DNA of 64,000 nt from positions 1 through 64,000 of the forward strand of contig NZ_NADJ01000033.1 of assembly GCF_002196705.1 (NCBI RefSeq), read 5' to 3'. Positions within the stretch are counted from its first letter, which is position 1, and the number at the start of each line of letters is the position of its first letter. The notes beneath the pieces were generated by a model. It searched no databases. It was not told where the DNA came from and saw only the letters and a program-made list of their open reading frames with translations. This DNA is from Desulfosporosinus sp. FKB (GTDB lineage: Bacteria; Bacillota; Desulfitobacteriia; Desulfitobacteriales; Desulfitobacteriaceae). Shown here in pieces: positions 8,484-16,927 of this stretch. A program made the position numbers and the translations under genes.

Positions 8484-8918
8484 GTGGATAACTATAAAAT
8501 CGACCAAGTTGCTCTCCAGAGCGGCTTGACCAAACGAACCATCCGATATTATGAAGAAATAGGTATATTACCGCCGCCTAAACGCAGTGAAGGGGGGACT
8601 AGGTACTATAATGAAGAGCATATAGAATTGCTTAAGAGAATTAAGTATACCAAAGACGCCTTAGGCTTATCGCTGGAGGAACTGCAGCATTTTATTGCGC
8701 TTAGTAATCTCATTGAGTCTCAAAAAGTAAGCTTTAAACAAACTGCTGAACGTACAGAGCAAAGAGAAAAGCTGTTGAGTATTATAGACACCTTAGATGA
8801 AGAACTTACTTTAATCGAACAGAAGATCTTAAAAATTGAACGGGTTAAAGAAGACTTAACTAATCTTAAAAAACGAGCTCAATCGGTAATCGAGAAATTT
8901 AACTTAGAGGAAGTTTAA
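8484..8918 (+). CDS. MerR-family transcriptional regulator
   Basis: A 144-residue regulator with an N-terminal winged helix (YKIDQVALQSGLTKRTIRYY, residues 4-23, then EEIGILPPPKRSEGGTRYY) and a long C-terminal dimerisation helix (about 80-140). It lacks the cysteine cluster of metal-sensing MerR proteins, so a metabolite, drug or membrane signal is more likely. GTG 8484 follows TAAGGAGGG. The cfa gene starts 48 bases downstream in the same direction, making membrane-lipid modification the probable target. Confidence 0.9.
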   Translation: MDNYKIDQVALQSGLTKRTIRYYEEIGILPPPKRSEGGTRYYNEEHIELLKRIKYTKDALGLSLEELQHFIALSNLIESQKVSFKQTAERTEQREKLLSIIDTLDEELTLIEQKILKIERVKEDLTNLKKRAQSVIEKFNLEEV

Positions 8919-8966
8919 TGAAGTATTACCTCTAGGGTTTTATCAGTTCCGAAGGAGGTAAATAGA

Positions 8967-10145
8967 ATGAGCATTGATAAAACATTCTACAACAATGTCC
9001 TTAAAAATATGTTCGCTGATCCCTGTGAGGTTACATATTGGGATGGGGACGTTAAAAAATATGGCGAAGGAGAGATTCAATTCCGAATTAATTTCACTGA
9101 GCCCATACCTAAATCGGAAATTATCAGTGATCCCTCCCTTGCCTTCGGCGAAGGTTATATGCATAAAAAAGTTGACATTGATGGAGCTGTACAAAAAGTT
9201 ATCGAGTCGATTTATAATAATCAAAGCAGCTTTCTTTATGAGAAAAAAAATTATGTTAGATTTGCTAAGATGCTTTCCAATACTTTACGTAAAAGTAAAG
9301 ATGATGTTCAATTTCATTACGATATCGGCAATGATTTTTATCGCCTTTGGTTGGATGAGAGCATGACCTACTCTTGTGCTTATTTTGAATCTCCGGAAGA
9401 TAGTCTTTTTCAGGCACAAAAAAACAAAGTAAATCATATTCTGCGTAAACTTAATTTGCGGCCCGGACAAACCTTATTAGATATAGGTTGTGGTTGGGGA
9501 GAATTAATCCTTACTGCTGCGAAAAACTATCAAGTTAAAGCTGTGGGGATAACGCTTAGTTCAGAACAATACTCTCGAGTTTCGGAAAGAATTAAAGAAG
9601 AAGACTTAGAAGATCTCGTTGAAGTTCAGCAACTCGATTTTCGGGAATTAAAAGATAGAACCTTTGATCGAGTCGTAAGTGTAGGGATGATTGAGCACGT
9701 CGGCAGAGAAAATCTTGATGGGTATTTCTCCGCTGTAAAATCCTTTCTTAATGAAGGGGGAATATCCCTGCTGCATTGTATAACAGGTTATGATGAAGCC
9801 TCAGGAACAAACAGCTGGATTGACAAATATATTTTTCCTGGAGGATATATTCCGGCAGTTAACGAACTCGTATCTTTAATTGTTGAAAATAAATTTTATC
9901 TTATTGACCTCGAAAGCTTGCGCGAGCACTACACAAGGACTTTAGAACATTGGGCTCAAAATTTTGAACAAGCGCTTCCGGAAATTCGAAAAATGAAAGA
10001 TGATACCTTTATTCGCATGTGGCGTTTATATTTGAATTCTTGTGCCGCTTCATTTCATTGCGGCAATATAGACGTTCATCAGTTCCTTTTTACCAAAGGA
10101 GCAAACAATAATCTGCCTTTAACTCGACAGTACATGTATGAATAA
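8967..10145 (+). CDS. cfa: cyclopropane-fatty-acyl-phospholipid synthase family
   Basis: A SAM-dependent methyltransferase of 392 residues that adds a methylene bridge to unsaturated acyl chains of membrane phospholipids. An N-terminal lipid-binding region precedes the typical entry (HYDIGNDFYRLWLDESMTYS, near 112-131). The SAM site is LLDIGCGWGELI near 171. Conserved GMIEHVG and a YIFPGGYIP segment follow. Length equals the family norm. ATG 8967 has AAGGAGG nine bases before it. It probably forms an operon with merR and ends at a strong bidirectional terminator. Cyclopropanation is usually a stress or stationary-phase response. Confidence 0.93.
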   Translation: MSIDKTFYNNVLKNMFADPCEVTYWDGDVKKYGEGEIQFRINFTEPIPKSEIISDPSLAFGEGYMHKKVDIDGAVQKVIESIYNNQSSFLYEKKNYVRFAKMLSNTLRKSKDDVQFHYDIGNDFYRLWLDESMTYSCAYFESPEDSLFQAQKNKVNHILRKLNLRPGQTLLDIGCGWGELILTAAKNYQVKAVGITLSSEQYSRVSERIKEEDLEDLVEVQQLDFRELKDRTFDRVVSVGMIEHVGRENLDGYFSAVKSFLNEGGISLLHCITGYDEASGTNSWIDKYIFPGGYIPAVNELVSLIVENKFYLIDLESLREHYTRTLEHWAQNFEQALPEIRKMKDDTFIRMWRLYLNSCAASFHCGNIDVHQFLFTKGANNNLPLTRQYMYE

Positions 10146-10232
10146 TTTATAAACGGAATAATAAAGGGGCATTTATTTCTAAGAAAAAAAGAGCTGTCTC
10201 TTGCAAAACAGCTAAAGAAAGCAAGTATGTAC

Positions 10233-10282
10233 AAAAAATAGTCTGAGAGGAGGTATTTTGGACCTTCTCTCAGACTATTTTT
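10233..10282. terminator. bidirectional terminator
   Basis: A 20-bp stem (AAAATAGTCTGAGAGGAGGT with AC.TTCTCTCAGACTATTTT, one mismatch) flanked by A-run and T-run on either side. It sits between convergent cfa and the phospholipase-like gene. A smaller AGCTGT/ACAGCT hairpin lies just upstream near 10192. Confidence 0.85.
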
Positions 10283-10333
10283 CTTATAACAGTTGCCATA
10301 TGCTTGCTTATATGAAAAGTTAGGCATAACCGT

Positions 10334-11077
10334 TTAGCGAATAGGCCATAACATGATCTTGGCTGAATTCCGCCGAGGAAGAATATCTGTCAATATTTGG
10401 TATGCAAAATCCAAAAAACCGGCAGTTGTAGCAATCGACAGAGGAATTAGGGTTTCTGCGGCTTTTGAATAAGTTTTACTTGAACAGCCATTTTCAATTG
10501 ATACTAGGGGATAAAGCGGAGCCGATAGTTTAGCGTTTTGGTCAATCCACTGTACAGGATGAGTAAAGGAGAAGTATAAACCGGTTTTGGCAGGGAAGTT
10601 GTACCAGTTGCTCGCTGCCCATTTCTCGAATTCTAAATGCCCATCAAAAACGACTCCCGTTGAATGATGGGGTACACACATATCTTGTACTAAGTGCAAA
10701 GCCGCTCCAAGATAAAACATTCCTTTGACCATCTCTTGAGAAAAGAGGGACATGGCTTTATTGAAATAATATTGACACTCTGCTGCTGCATCCGGCCATT
10801 GGACGCGGTTTTGATCGTTGTTCCAATTATAATAATGACACACATTTTTCCAGCCACGGTCTGCCCATAACAGGCCCTTTTTAAGATATGTATGATAGTC
10901 CTCGAAAAAGTTGGCTGCTCTGGACTTGTTGTCTTGTTCTAAGAGTCGGTAAGCTTGTTCCAAGCTATAGATGTGAGGAAGGCCCGGGGAATTAAGCAAA
11001 TACTGCAAAGGCCCTACAGGGGCTAAGATCATTTTGGTCATTTTCCCCAGAGTGTATGTATATACACTGACGTTCAT
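10334..11077 (-). CDS. zinc-dependent phospholipase C-like protein
   Basis: A 247-residue, mostly helical protein with the spaced metal ligands of the alpha-toxin/PC-PLC family: Asp73 in WADRGW, His128 and Asp132 in ALHLVQD, His137/His138, and His147 with Glu151 in GHLEFE. Family members hydrolyse phospholipid head groups using three zinc ions. Unlike secreted toxins it shows no clear signal peptide and lacks the free N-terminal Trp ligand, so the protein may be intracellular, spore-associated or differ in metal binding. The start has GAGGTG upstream. It is a single-gene unit. Confidence 0.8.
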   Translation of the reverse strand: MNVSVYTYTLGKMTKMILAPVGPLQYLLNSPGLPHIYSLEQAYRLLEQDNKSRAANFFEDYHTYLKKGLLWADRGWKNVCHYYNWNNDQNRVQWPDAAAECQYYFNKAMSLFSQEMVKGMFYLGAALHLVQDMCVPHHSTGVVFDGHLEFEKWAASNWYNFPAKTGLYFSFTHPVQWIDQNAKLSAPLYPLVSIENGCSSKTYSKAAETLIPLSIATTAGFLDFAYQILTDILPRRNSAKIMLWPIR

Positions 11078-11249
11078 GACTTTATCACCTCATCGTTTTA
11101 TTCTTGCCAGAAAGTCCAAGTTGAGTTAACTACCTTCAGATTCGAACCATTTTTAGCTCAACTTTATTTTAAAACATGAACGTAAAAGACGTATTGTGAA
11201 TGTGTTAAAATGAAGTAAATATGCTAACAGGTACAATCTAAATGGCCAA

Positions 11250-11285
11250 AAATATAGCCGCCTGTTTTTAGAATCAGACGGCTAA
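11250..11285 (-). terminator. possible minus-strand terminator
   Basis: A 10-bp stem with one mismatch (TAGCCGCCTG / CAGACGGCTA) lies upstream of an A-rich stretch that reads ATATTTTT on the minus strand. No minus-strand gene is apparent to its right, so it may be a remnant. The remainder of 11078-11454 shows no gene. Confidence 0.35.
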
Positions 11286-11454
11286 TTTCAATATTTTTTA
11301 AATATTTATTTAGTAAATCGAAAATATTTTACATATTATGACAATACTTTTGCTTTATCTGTTAGCTTGCCTAAGGGTACAATAAAATGTAAGTTAATTC
11401 GTGAAAAACAATTAGCTTGGCATCATAGGAAAACGTTGCACACGAGGTGGAAGC

Positions 11455-11598
11455 ATGACAGAACAAGAAAGGTTTATTATTGAAACTATTTTAGCAGATG
11501 TTGGTCTGGAAACATTATGTTCAGGAACAAGTGATCAAAATTCCCAAAATGAACCGTTAAACAAGGACAACCAATTGTATGAAGCCAATTCTCACTAG
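11455..11598 (+). CDS. small hypothetical protein (47 aa)
   Basis: ATG 11455 is preceded by CGAGGTGG and opens a 47-codon frame beginning MTEQERFIIETILADVGLET and continuing with a polar, Asn/Gln-rich tail to TAG. Codon usage looks genuine and the N-terminal part would form an amphipathic helix. No homologue is recognised. It lies alone between the phospholipase-like gene and the tautomerase gene. Confidence 0.5.
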   Translation: MTEQERFIIETILADVGLETLCSGTSDQNSQNEPLNKDNQLYEANSH

Positions 11599-11758
11599 AT
11601 GAGTTTCGCTTCATAAGGGCTTGTCTAAATCCTGAAATGTTCTTTTAACCAAGTCAGAATCGGAATAAATAACGATCCTCTGAGATATTCTAGGATAATT
11701 AAGGGATTCAGATACCAAGGTTTCAGGCATAAATAAATTATTAAAGGAGGCCGTCTAA

Positions 11759-11962
11759 ATGCCATTTATCAAAATTGAAGCTGGGAAAATTGATAAAGAG
11801 AAAAAGGAAAAACTAATCAGCGAGTTTACTAGAGTTGCCAGTGATACTCTTGGTATTCCGGAAGAAGCCTTTATAGTATTAATTAAAGAGAACGAGATGG
11901 ATAATTGGGGTACAGGGGGAAAGTTACTTAGCAAAGTATTGGCAGAAAGAGGGAACAAGTAG
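11759..11962 (+). CDS. 4-oxalocrotonate tautomerase-family protein
   Basis: A 67-residue member of the tautomerase superfamily. After Met removal the catalytic proline is N-terminal (MPFIKIEAG), and the helix plus beta-strand pattern (LISEFTRVASDTLGIPEEAF, then VLIKE) is typical of the small 60-70-residue subunits that assemble as hexamers. They catalyse keto-enol tautomerisation; the true substrate in this host is unknown. ATG 11759 has AAAGGAGG nine bases upstream. It appears monocistronic; a hairpin (TTGCCAGA...TTCTGGCAA, 11983-12011) follows. Confidence 0.88.
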   Translation: MPFIKIEAGKIDKEKKEKLISEFTRVASDTLGIPEEAFIVLIKENEMDNWGTGGKLLSKVLAERGNK

Positions 11963-12034
11963 ATTAGCAGTCTAACAAAAGGTTGCCAGAGCGGATAGAA
12001 CGTTCTGGCAATAGAAATTTGCAGCCGCTTTTAT

Positions 12035-12076
12035 CCTGAAGGCCCCGTTGTTCATCTTTAGCTGAACGAGTTCAGT
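12035..12076. repeat. remnant F of the hairpin-rich repeat family
   Basis: About 42 bases match the right end of copies A and B with a few substitutions, covering CTGAAGGCCCCG through the TTTAGCTGAACGAGTTCA end. The remainder of the element is missing. The surrounding region 12077-12272 shows no gene. Confidence 0.7.
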
Positions 12077-12272
12077 TTCTTGCGAAAATAATTAATCTCA
12101 TAATAAATAAACAATTCTTGAAGGATTTCCCTTTTTATTCTCGAAATAATATAACTATTACTTACATAGTATCCTTTTATCCACATATCCGTTCCTAAGA
12201 CCCGGGGCGGATGTAAAATTAGATAGATATAAATATCAGATGATTATGAATTATCGGAGGATTTTAATATCT

Positions 12273-13106
12273 ATGACTGCAACGTTTCGTACTATTAAAG
12301 ATTGGGAAGAATTTGTTGATTTTAAAAAGGAGATAATTCGGCTCAGGGAAGAACGAGTTAATCTTCAAACAGAGGTTTTTTCGTTAAAAAAATCCCTGAA
12401 AAAGGAAATTACGAATAGAGAATACCTAGAAGGTGAAATAGCAAAACTAGGACGTTTAAATATTATAGGGCAGCTGGCAGCAGGTCTTGGACACGAAATT
12501 CGAAATCCTATGACAACTATACGAGGGTTTCTTCAAATGTTACAGAGTAAAACGGATTTACTTGTTTATCAAAATTATTTTGAATTAATGATCGAGGAAC
12601 TGGATAGGGCAAATCTAATAATTACAAATTTCTTATCCCTTGCCAAAAATAAACCGACTGAAATTAAACGTATGGATCTCAACAAGTTGCTGGAAAACCT
12701 ATTTCCTTTGTTAATCGCTGACGCTTATAGTCAAGATAAGAAGTGTATTTTTCAACCGGGTAAGATTAAGGAAATTAATATCGATTCCAATGAAATTACC
12801 CAACTAGTCTTAAATCTGGCCCGAAATGGTCTTGAAGCAATGGAGGCAAATGGTTGTCTTACGATTGAAACCTTTATGGAAGAAGATGGGATTGTCCTTA
12901 GTGTAAAGGATGAAGGTAAAGGAATTGATGAAGAGAATCTTAAAAAGCTGGGCAATCCGTTCTTTACTACCAAAGAAAATGGAACTGGCTTGGGTCTGCC
13001 CATGTGCTTCAGAATTGCCAACAGACATCATGCTCATATAGACATTGATACAGGTCAAGACGGGACTACTTTTTTCGTACGTTTCCCCAACCCTTTCGAT
13101 GAATAA
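12273..13106 (+). CDS. orphan sensor-less histidine kinase (sporulation-kinase-like)
   Basis: The protein opens with a coiled coil (about residues 10-60), then a HisKA box (AAGLGHEIRNPMTTIRGFLQ) and an HATPase_c domain with N, G1 (DEGKGI) and G2 (GTGLGLP) boxes. There is no sensor or membrane domain and no response regulator beside it. Such kinases in spore formers often feed the Spo0A phosphorelay; that role is inference. ATG 12273 is chosen because GGAGG lies 12 bases upstream, although an in-frame ATG at 12240 also exists. A terminator hairpin follows. Confidence 0.85.
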   Translation: MTATFRTIKDWEEFVDFKKEIIRLREERVNLQTEVFSLKKSLKKEITNREYLEGEIAKLGRLNIIGQLAAGLGHEIRNPMTTIRGFLQMLQSKTDLLVYQNYFELMIEELDRANLIITNFLSLAKNKPTEIKRMDLNKLLENLFPLLIADAYSQDKKCIFQPGKIKEINIDSNEITQLVLNLARNGLEAMEANGCLTIETFMEEDGIVLSVKDEGKGIDEENLKKLGNPFFTTKENGTGLGLPMCFRIANRHHAHIDIDTGQDGTTFFVRFPNPFDE

Positions 13107-13116
13107 GTGAATTAAT

Positions 13117-13156
13117 AAACTAGCTTCGGATTTTACAATTCAGGCTAGTTTTTATT
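13117..13156 (+). terminator. rho-independent terminator
   Basis: An 8-bp stem (AAACTAGC / GCTAGTTT) with a 19-base loop is followed by TTTATTTTG, 11 bases after the kinase stop codon. Confidence 0.65.
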
Positions 13157-13245
13157 TTGCTTGATAAGAACGTTTAAGTCATTCATTTAATATGTTATTT
13201 ATAATAAAAGTAATATAAGATTTGTTCTATAAGGGGAGTGGCAAA

Positions 13246-13611
13246 ATGCGAGTCATTTGGGAAACAAGGGATTTAGCCGAGATTATCTTGTCATTGAAAC
13301 CTGTCTTATGCGATTTGGTTTCCAAAACAGGCGAGCATTTAGTATTGCCTATCTTAAGCCTCGATAAAGTGTCGCAAGAGGTTATTAGTTGTCAAATTAC
13401 AAACTTTTTTCTTAGGAATTCATTGAGCTCTGTATTGGCAGTAACCTTTGAAGAAACGAATTCTAGTCGAATGATTAACATGTACAAAGGGTTTTGGGTA
13501 TTTTCAAGCAAATTATTTGATACTATCAATCTGCGTTATACCATTATACCCAATGAGCTTATTAAGCGAGAAATAGCAAACATCGTTAATCATACTCAGC
13601 ATAATTCCTAA
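13246..13611 (+). CDS. hypothetical protein (121 aa)
   Basis: No family recognised. The protein starts MRVIWETRDLAEIILSLKPV and is a soluble mix of helix and strand; a central segment (VLAVTFEETNSSRMINMYKG) looks like a beta-alpha unit. ATG 13246 is chosen over the TTG at 13222 because AAGGGGAGTGG lies just upstream. It stands alone between the kinase and a membrane protein. Confidence 0.65.
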   Translation: MRVIWETRDLAEIILSLKPVLCDLVSKTGEHLVLPILSLDKVSQEVISCQITNFFLRNSLSSVLAVTFEETNSSRMINMYKGFWVFSSKLFDTINLRYTIIPNELIKREIANIVNHTQHNS

Positions 13612-13745
13612 TGCGGTGATAGTGGCATTGGAGCAAACTGCCCTATGTCACTATTTCAATTGTTATTTCGAATAGTATCTTGAATATTATTGAATACTTT
13701 AGAGAAGATAAAGGTGTTAATTTAAAGGCAGCTTTGGGAGGGATT

Positions 13746-14609
13746 ATGCCAAACATATTTTGGTATTGTGTATTGGGACTAATTGGGCTAAGTGTTACTG
13801 GATTAACCATCTATAAAAAAAGAGATAAACATAGGGGGGTTATATTTCTTGTTTTCTTTTTCGTTTCAACAAGTATCACTTGGATTGGTGAATTTGTCGT
13901 ACTTGGGTTATTTAATAGTTATGCCTATATAACAGGCATTTTTACAAGTCCTTGGGCACAGAACCTCTTAGGCCATCTTATACTTAATTCCACCTTTTAT
14001 CCAGGTACAGCAATATTAGTTGCAGTTTATGCCTTAGGAATAGGTTGGATTTCTTTAATTACTATTTTCTATTTGCTTATGGAGTATTTGTTTTTAAAAT
14101 TAGGCATCTACGAACATCATTGGTGGAAAAGCTATATGACAGTTATTTGCATTTTTGTCTATCAACTGGTTACTAAAAGTTGGTTTGAAAAAATGCATGA
14201 CATGAAGTCAGGTTTTTTAAGATTTATTACGTTTTACTTAGTTGGTTTTGTTCTGCTGCACTATCCTGTACCCGTATTGTTATTGTTGGGGAAAGAGTAC
14301 TATCATGTGAATTGGGTATCTGATTTATATTTAGCAAGTACTTTATTTATTTTTACATATCAGCTCGCTGAAACTGTACTTTTAGTTTTTTTCGTATGTG
14401 TTCTTGAAAAATGGTACTGGAAGATAATTCCTTTCGGTATTGCGATTATTGGACAACGTATACTTCTGAATCTAAAAATTCTCGTTCTCTGTGAAGGGTG
14501 GAATTTCCTTTATACCATGACCATTTATTATTTGAGTATTACTGTCTTTATTTTGATTGTCAAAAATTTCATTGCTTCAGAGGTGAATAATTCCTATCCT
14601 GAAAAATGA
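13746..14609 (+). CDS. multi-pass membrane protein, possibly CBO0543-like
   Basis: A strongly hydrophobic 287-residue protein with about eight predicted membrane helices and aromatic-rich loops (for example YEHHWWKSY and WFEKMHD). The layout recalls the CBO0543-type membrane proteins of Bacilli and Clostridia, whose function is unknown; this match is a memory-based guess. ATG 13746 has GGGAGGG only three bases before it, so the TTG at 13734 or the longer frame from 13680 could be used instead. It is AT-rich like its surroundings and ends at a strong terminator. Confidence 0.65.
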   Translation: MPNIFWYCVLGLIGLSVTGLTIYKKRDKHRGVIFLVFFFVSTSITWIGEFVVLGLFNSYAYITGIFTSPWAQNLLGHLILNSTFYPGTAILVAVYALGIGWISLITIFYLLMEYLFLKLGIYEHHWWKSYMTVICIFVYQLVTKSWFEKMHDMKSGFLRFITFYLVGFVLLHYPVPVLLLLGKEYYHVNWVSDLYLASTLFIFTYQLAETVLLVFFVCVLEKWYWKIIPFGIAIIGQRILLNLKILVLCEGWNFLYTMTIYYLSITVFILIVKNFIASEVNNSYPEK

Positions 14610-14640
14610 AAAGGGGCTGTGTTTTCACACTGCCCCTTTT
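14609..14640. terminator. bidirectional terminator between convergent genes
   Basis: AAAAGGGGC pairs perfectly with GCCCCTTTT, with a partly paired loop (TGTG...CACT). It begins at the last base of the membrane protein stop codon and precedes the end of the opposite hydrolase gene. Confidence 0.85.
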
Positions 14641-14658
14641 CAAGCGTAATTTCCCTTG

Positions 14659-16134
14659 CTAATTATACCTGCGCGCTCCTAGATAACGTGAAGCGTAAAA
14701 GCTGTCACCGAGACTGGAGACTTCAATTCCACTGTTGGGGTTACTGGCATGAATAAATCGTCCCCCACCCATATAAATGCCTACGTGAGATGCGCCACTA
14801 GTATATGTAGTGAAAAACACTAAATCACCAGGCTGAAGGTCATTTTTGCTGACAGGACTTCCTGAAGCAAACTGAGCATAAGAAGTACGCGGCAGGGATA
14901 TTCCGGAATTAGCATAAACATATTTTGTAAAACCCGAGCAGTCAAAACCACTGCGAGTGGTTCCGCCGAAGACATAAGGCGTACCCTCTAAACTGAGCGC
15001 TCGACCTACAATGGATGAATTATTACTGCTTCCTCGGGAAATCCCATAAGCAACCGTCACATTGCCAGGTCCTTTGGCAATGACCTGATTCACAGGATTT
15101 TGAGTGACTTTTTCAGCTAATACCTTTTTGGTTACGTCGATACCATTTTTACGCACATAGGAATAAGTAACTAATTTTGCGCCATTACTTCCTTGGGTTA
15201 CAACTTTAGAATTGCCAAAGGCCAAACTCGGATCTGTTTTCGATACAATATCGTAGGGTATTGTTTCCGACCCCGAATAAGTTCCTTGACTAACAACGGT
15301 AAGATAGGGTGTGGAATCAACAAGCTTTATAGTTTCTCCAGGTTTCAGCATGGTATTTTTAGTTGATCCCGGATTGCCGGCTAATACCTCATCGGTTAAC
15401 ATATCGTTTTTGCGGGCAATAAGCCACCAGGAATCATTAGGCTGAACGGTATAATTTTTCGTCGTTATCTTGCCATCCATCAATACCTTAAAGGCTTGAT
15501 CAGCTGTTTTTACTTGATCCGGGGAGACTTCAGCTTTTTCGGCACTAACATTTTCGGCAAAACTTATTGATTCAATCTTATTTTCAGAGCTGGGTTTTGC
15601 ATAATAATCTTGGTATTTTTTAAGAACCTTGTCCACGTCTTCCTTATTTGGCAAAACAGCCACAACGGACCCATCTGCTTTTAAGGTATAACCATCGACA
15701 TAACAAGTTATGTCGTTTTCTAGTTTTTCTTCATTTAAAGAAGATTCCAGATAGACCGCCGGACTAACCCTGACGTTCTCATAAGTTATAACGTCGTGAG
15801 TTTTGGCAACTAGGCCATATGGTTTGCCTTCCTGTTGCAAAATTGTTTTTACAAGGTTTTCGGCCGTCGCTGAATTTCTTGCCAGGCCAATCTGATGACC
15901 GTTAACAAGAACTGCAGCCGCAGAAGTCGTTGTTGTAAGATTGTAGGTAACCCCACCTATTAAAATGAGAGAAATTGATAAGGTACCGATAACTTTTGGC
16001 GATTTCCAAGAAATCTTTCGTAACGTATCGCGCGAAAACTGTTGGATAACCAGTTTTTTCTGAGTCCAATCGAAATGCTTGAGTCGGCTAAGTACTTCGC
16101 CTTGAATCTGAGACAGTTTACGAGACCATTGCAT
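14659..16134 (-). CDS. cell-wall hydrolase: LysM-G5-NlpC/P60
   Basis: A 491-residue peptidoglycan hydrolase. One membrane-spanning or signal segment lies near residues 50-70, behind a long basic cytoplasmic N-terminus. A LysM domain (YTVQPNDSWWLIARKNDML) near 235-280 binds glycan, a G5 domain follows, and the last 120 residues form an NlpC/P60 endopeptidase with Cys in GFDCSGF, His in ASHVGIYMG and a final His in FIHAS. ATG 16134 has AAAGGTG six bases upstream; the GTG at 16143 lies within that site. A cyclic-di-AMP riboswitch precedes it, a known link between wall hydrolases and osmotic signalling. Confidence 0.93.
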   Translation of the reverse strand: MQWSRKLSQIQGEVLSRLKHFDWTQKKLVIQQFSRDTLRKISWKSPKVIGTLSISLILIGGVTYNLTTTTSAAAVLVNGHQIGLARNSATAENLVKTILQQEGKPYGLVAKTHDVITYENVRVSPAVYLESSLNEEKLENDITCYVDGYTLKADGSVVAVLPNKEDVDKVLKKYQDYYAKPSSENKIESISFAENVSAEKAEVSPDQVKTADQAFKVLMDGKITTKNYTVQPNDSWWLIARKNDMLTDEVLAGNPGSTKNTMLKPGETIKLVDSTPYLTVVSQGTYSGSETIPYDIVSKTDPSLAFGNSKVVTQGSNGAKLVTYSYVRKNGIDVTKKVLAEKVTQNPVNQVIAKGPGNVTVAYGISRGSSNNSSIVGRALSLEGTPYVFGGTTRSGFDCSGFTKYVYANSGISLPRTSYAQFASGSPVSKNDLQPGDLVFFTTYTSGASHVGIYMGGGRFIHASNPNSGIEVSSLGDSFYASRYLGARRYN

Positions 16135-16150
16135 ATTATTCACCTTTCAC

Positions 16151-16269
16151 AATTGCCTACGAGGTTAGTTGACGGGTTCGGGCAGGAAGGTGTAAGCCCT
16201 TCGCGCATTATACACGATTAACCCCATGAATAAAATCCCCCGTTCTAGACGACCTAGATTCGGCATTCC
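16151..16269 (-). promoter_or_regulatory. cyclic-di-AMP riboswitch (ydaO-yuaA)
   Basis: Read on the minus strand, the region holds the conserved blocks in order: a GCCGAATCTAG entry, ACGGGGGA, ATGGGGTTAATC, GCGAAGGGC and the long conserved CCCGAACCCGTCAACTAACC followed by TCGTAGGC. P1 pairs TGCC with GGCA. Family members switch genes off when cyclic di-AMP binds. The aptamer ends only a few bases before the ribosome site of the hydrolase and no terminator fits between, so control of translation is likely (inference). Confidence 0.93.
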
Positions 16270-16472
16270 TTCTCCTTTCATTAAAGCATATCATTATTTA
16301 TTCGACACTATATGCAAATGTCCTCTAAATTTATTTATGAAATACTTGTGAAGTTTTAAACTTACTCTAAAAACTTGTCATTTCTCGTTTGAACGAATGC
16401 AAACTCTAGAAGTTAAAGGGCATACTAACAGCATAACAACTCTCTATTTTAATTTAATAAGGGGGACGTGTT

Positions 16473-16778
16473 GTGTATAGACTTAATTCTAGGCAACAGA
16501 AAAAAGTTTTTGCTTCTTTTCATAAGGTTGTGGAGACGCGAAATCCAGAGCTAATCAGTGAGGATTTATATAATCATTTAAACTTAAACTGTAATTTCTC
16601 GTCGCATTTTAATCTGGAAGGGTTTCGAGATGCTTATAGCGGCGACGGCTTTAAGGAGTTTTTAAATTACTTTGATCGCTGTTCTCCCCAAAGTCAGTGG
16701 CTTGAAGCACCGGAAATTAGCCGGGAATTTGCGGAATTGAATCAGAAAATGGTTGATTACGGAAGTGATCATATCTAA
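16473..16778 (+). CDS. hypothetical protein (101 aa)
   Basis: Soluble, acidic, helix-rich protein without a recognised family. It starts MYRLNSRQQKKVFASFHKVV and contains DRCSPQSQWLE near residue 68. GTG 16473 has AAGGGGGACG about eight bases before it. Transcribed away from the hydrolase and towards the sigma-54 regulator, from which it is separated by a hairpin. Confidence 0.6.
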   Translation: MYRLNSRQQKKVFASFHKVVETRNPELISEDLYNHLNLNCNFSSHFNLEGFRDAYSGDGFKEFLNYFDRCSPQSQWLEAPEISREFAELNQKMVDYGSDHI

Positions 16779-16833
16779 AACAAGTCGCGGATAGGGGCCG
16801 TTGCATAATGAATATCTATCCGTTTCCATAAAT

Positions 16834-16883
16834 AAAACCCTGCATATAAGTGGATTTGAACCACTATTTATGAAGGGTTTTTG
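16834..16883. terminator. terminator between convergent genes
   Basis: A long imperfect stem (AAAACCCT...AAGTGG with CCACT...AGGGTTTTT) ends in a T-run on the plus strand and an A-run at its start, suited to stop both neighbouring genes. Confidence 0.7.
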
Positions 16884-16927
16884 TTTAATGAGGGGCGTTT
16901 ATGCATTTTGCAGTCCCTTAATTGTGG

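Noticed and set aside
11963-12034. Terminator after the tautomerase gene
   Set aside because: TTGCCAGA...TTCTGGCAA forms a hairpin but has no T-run, so I noted it in the gene entry and did not call it a terminator.
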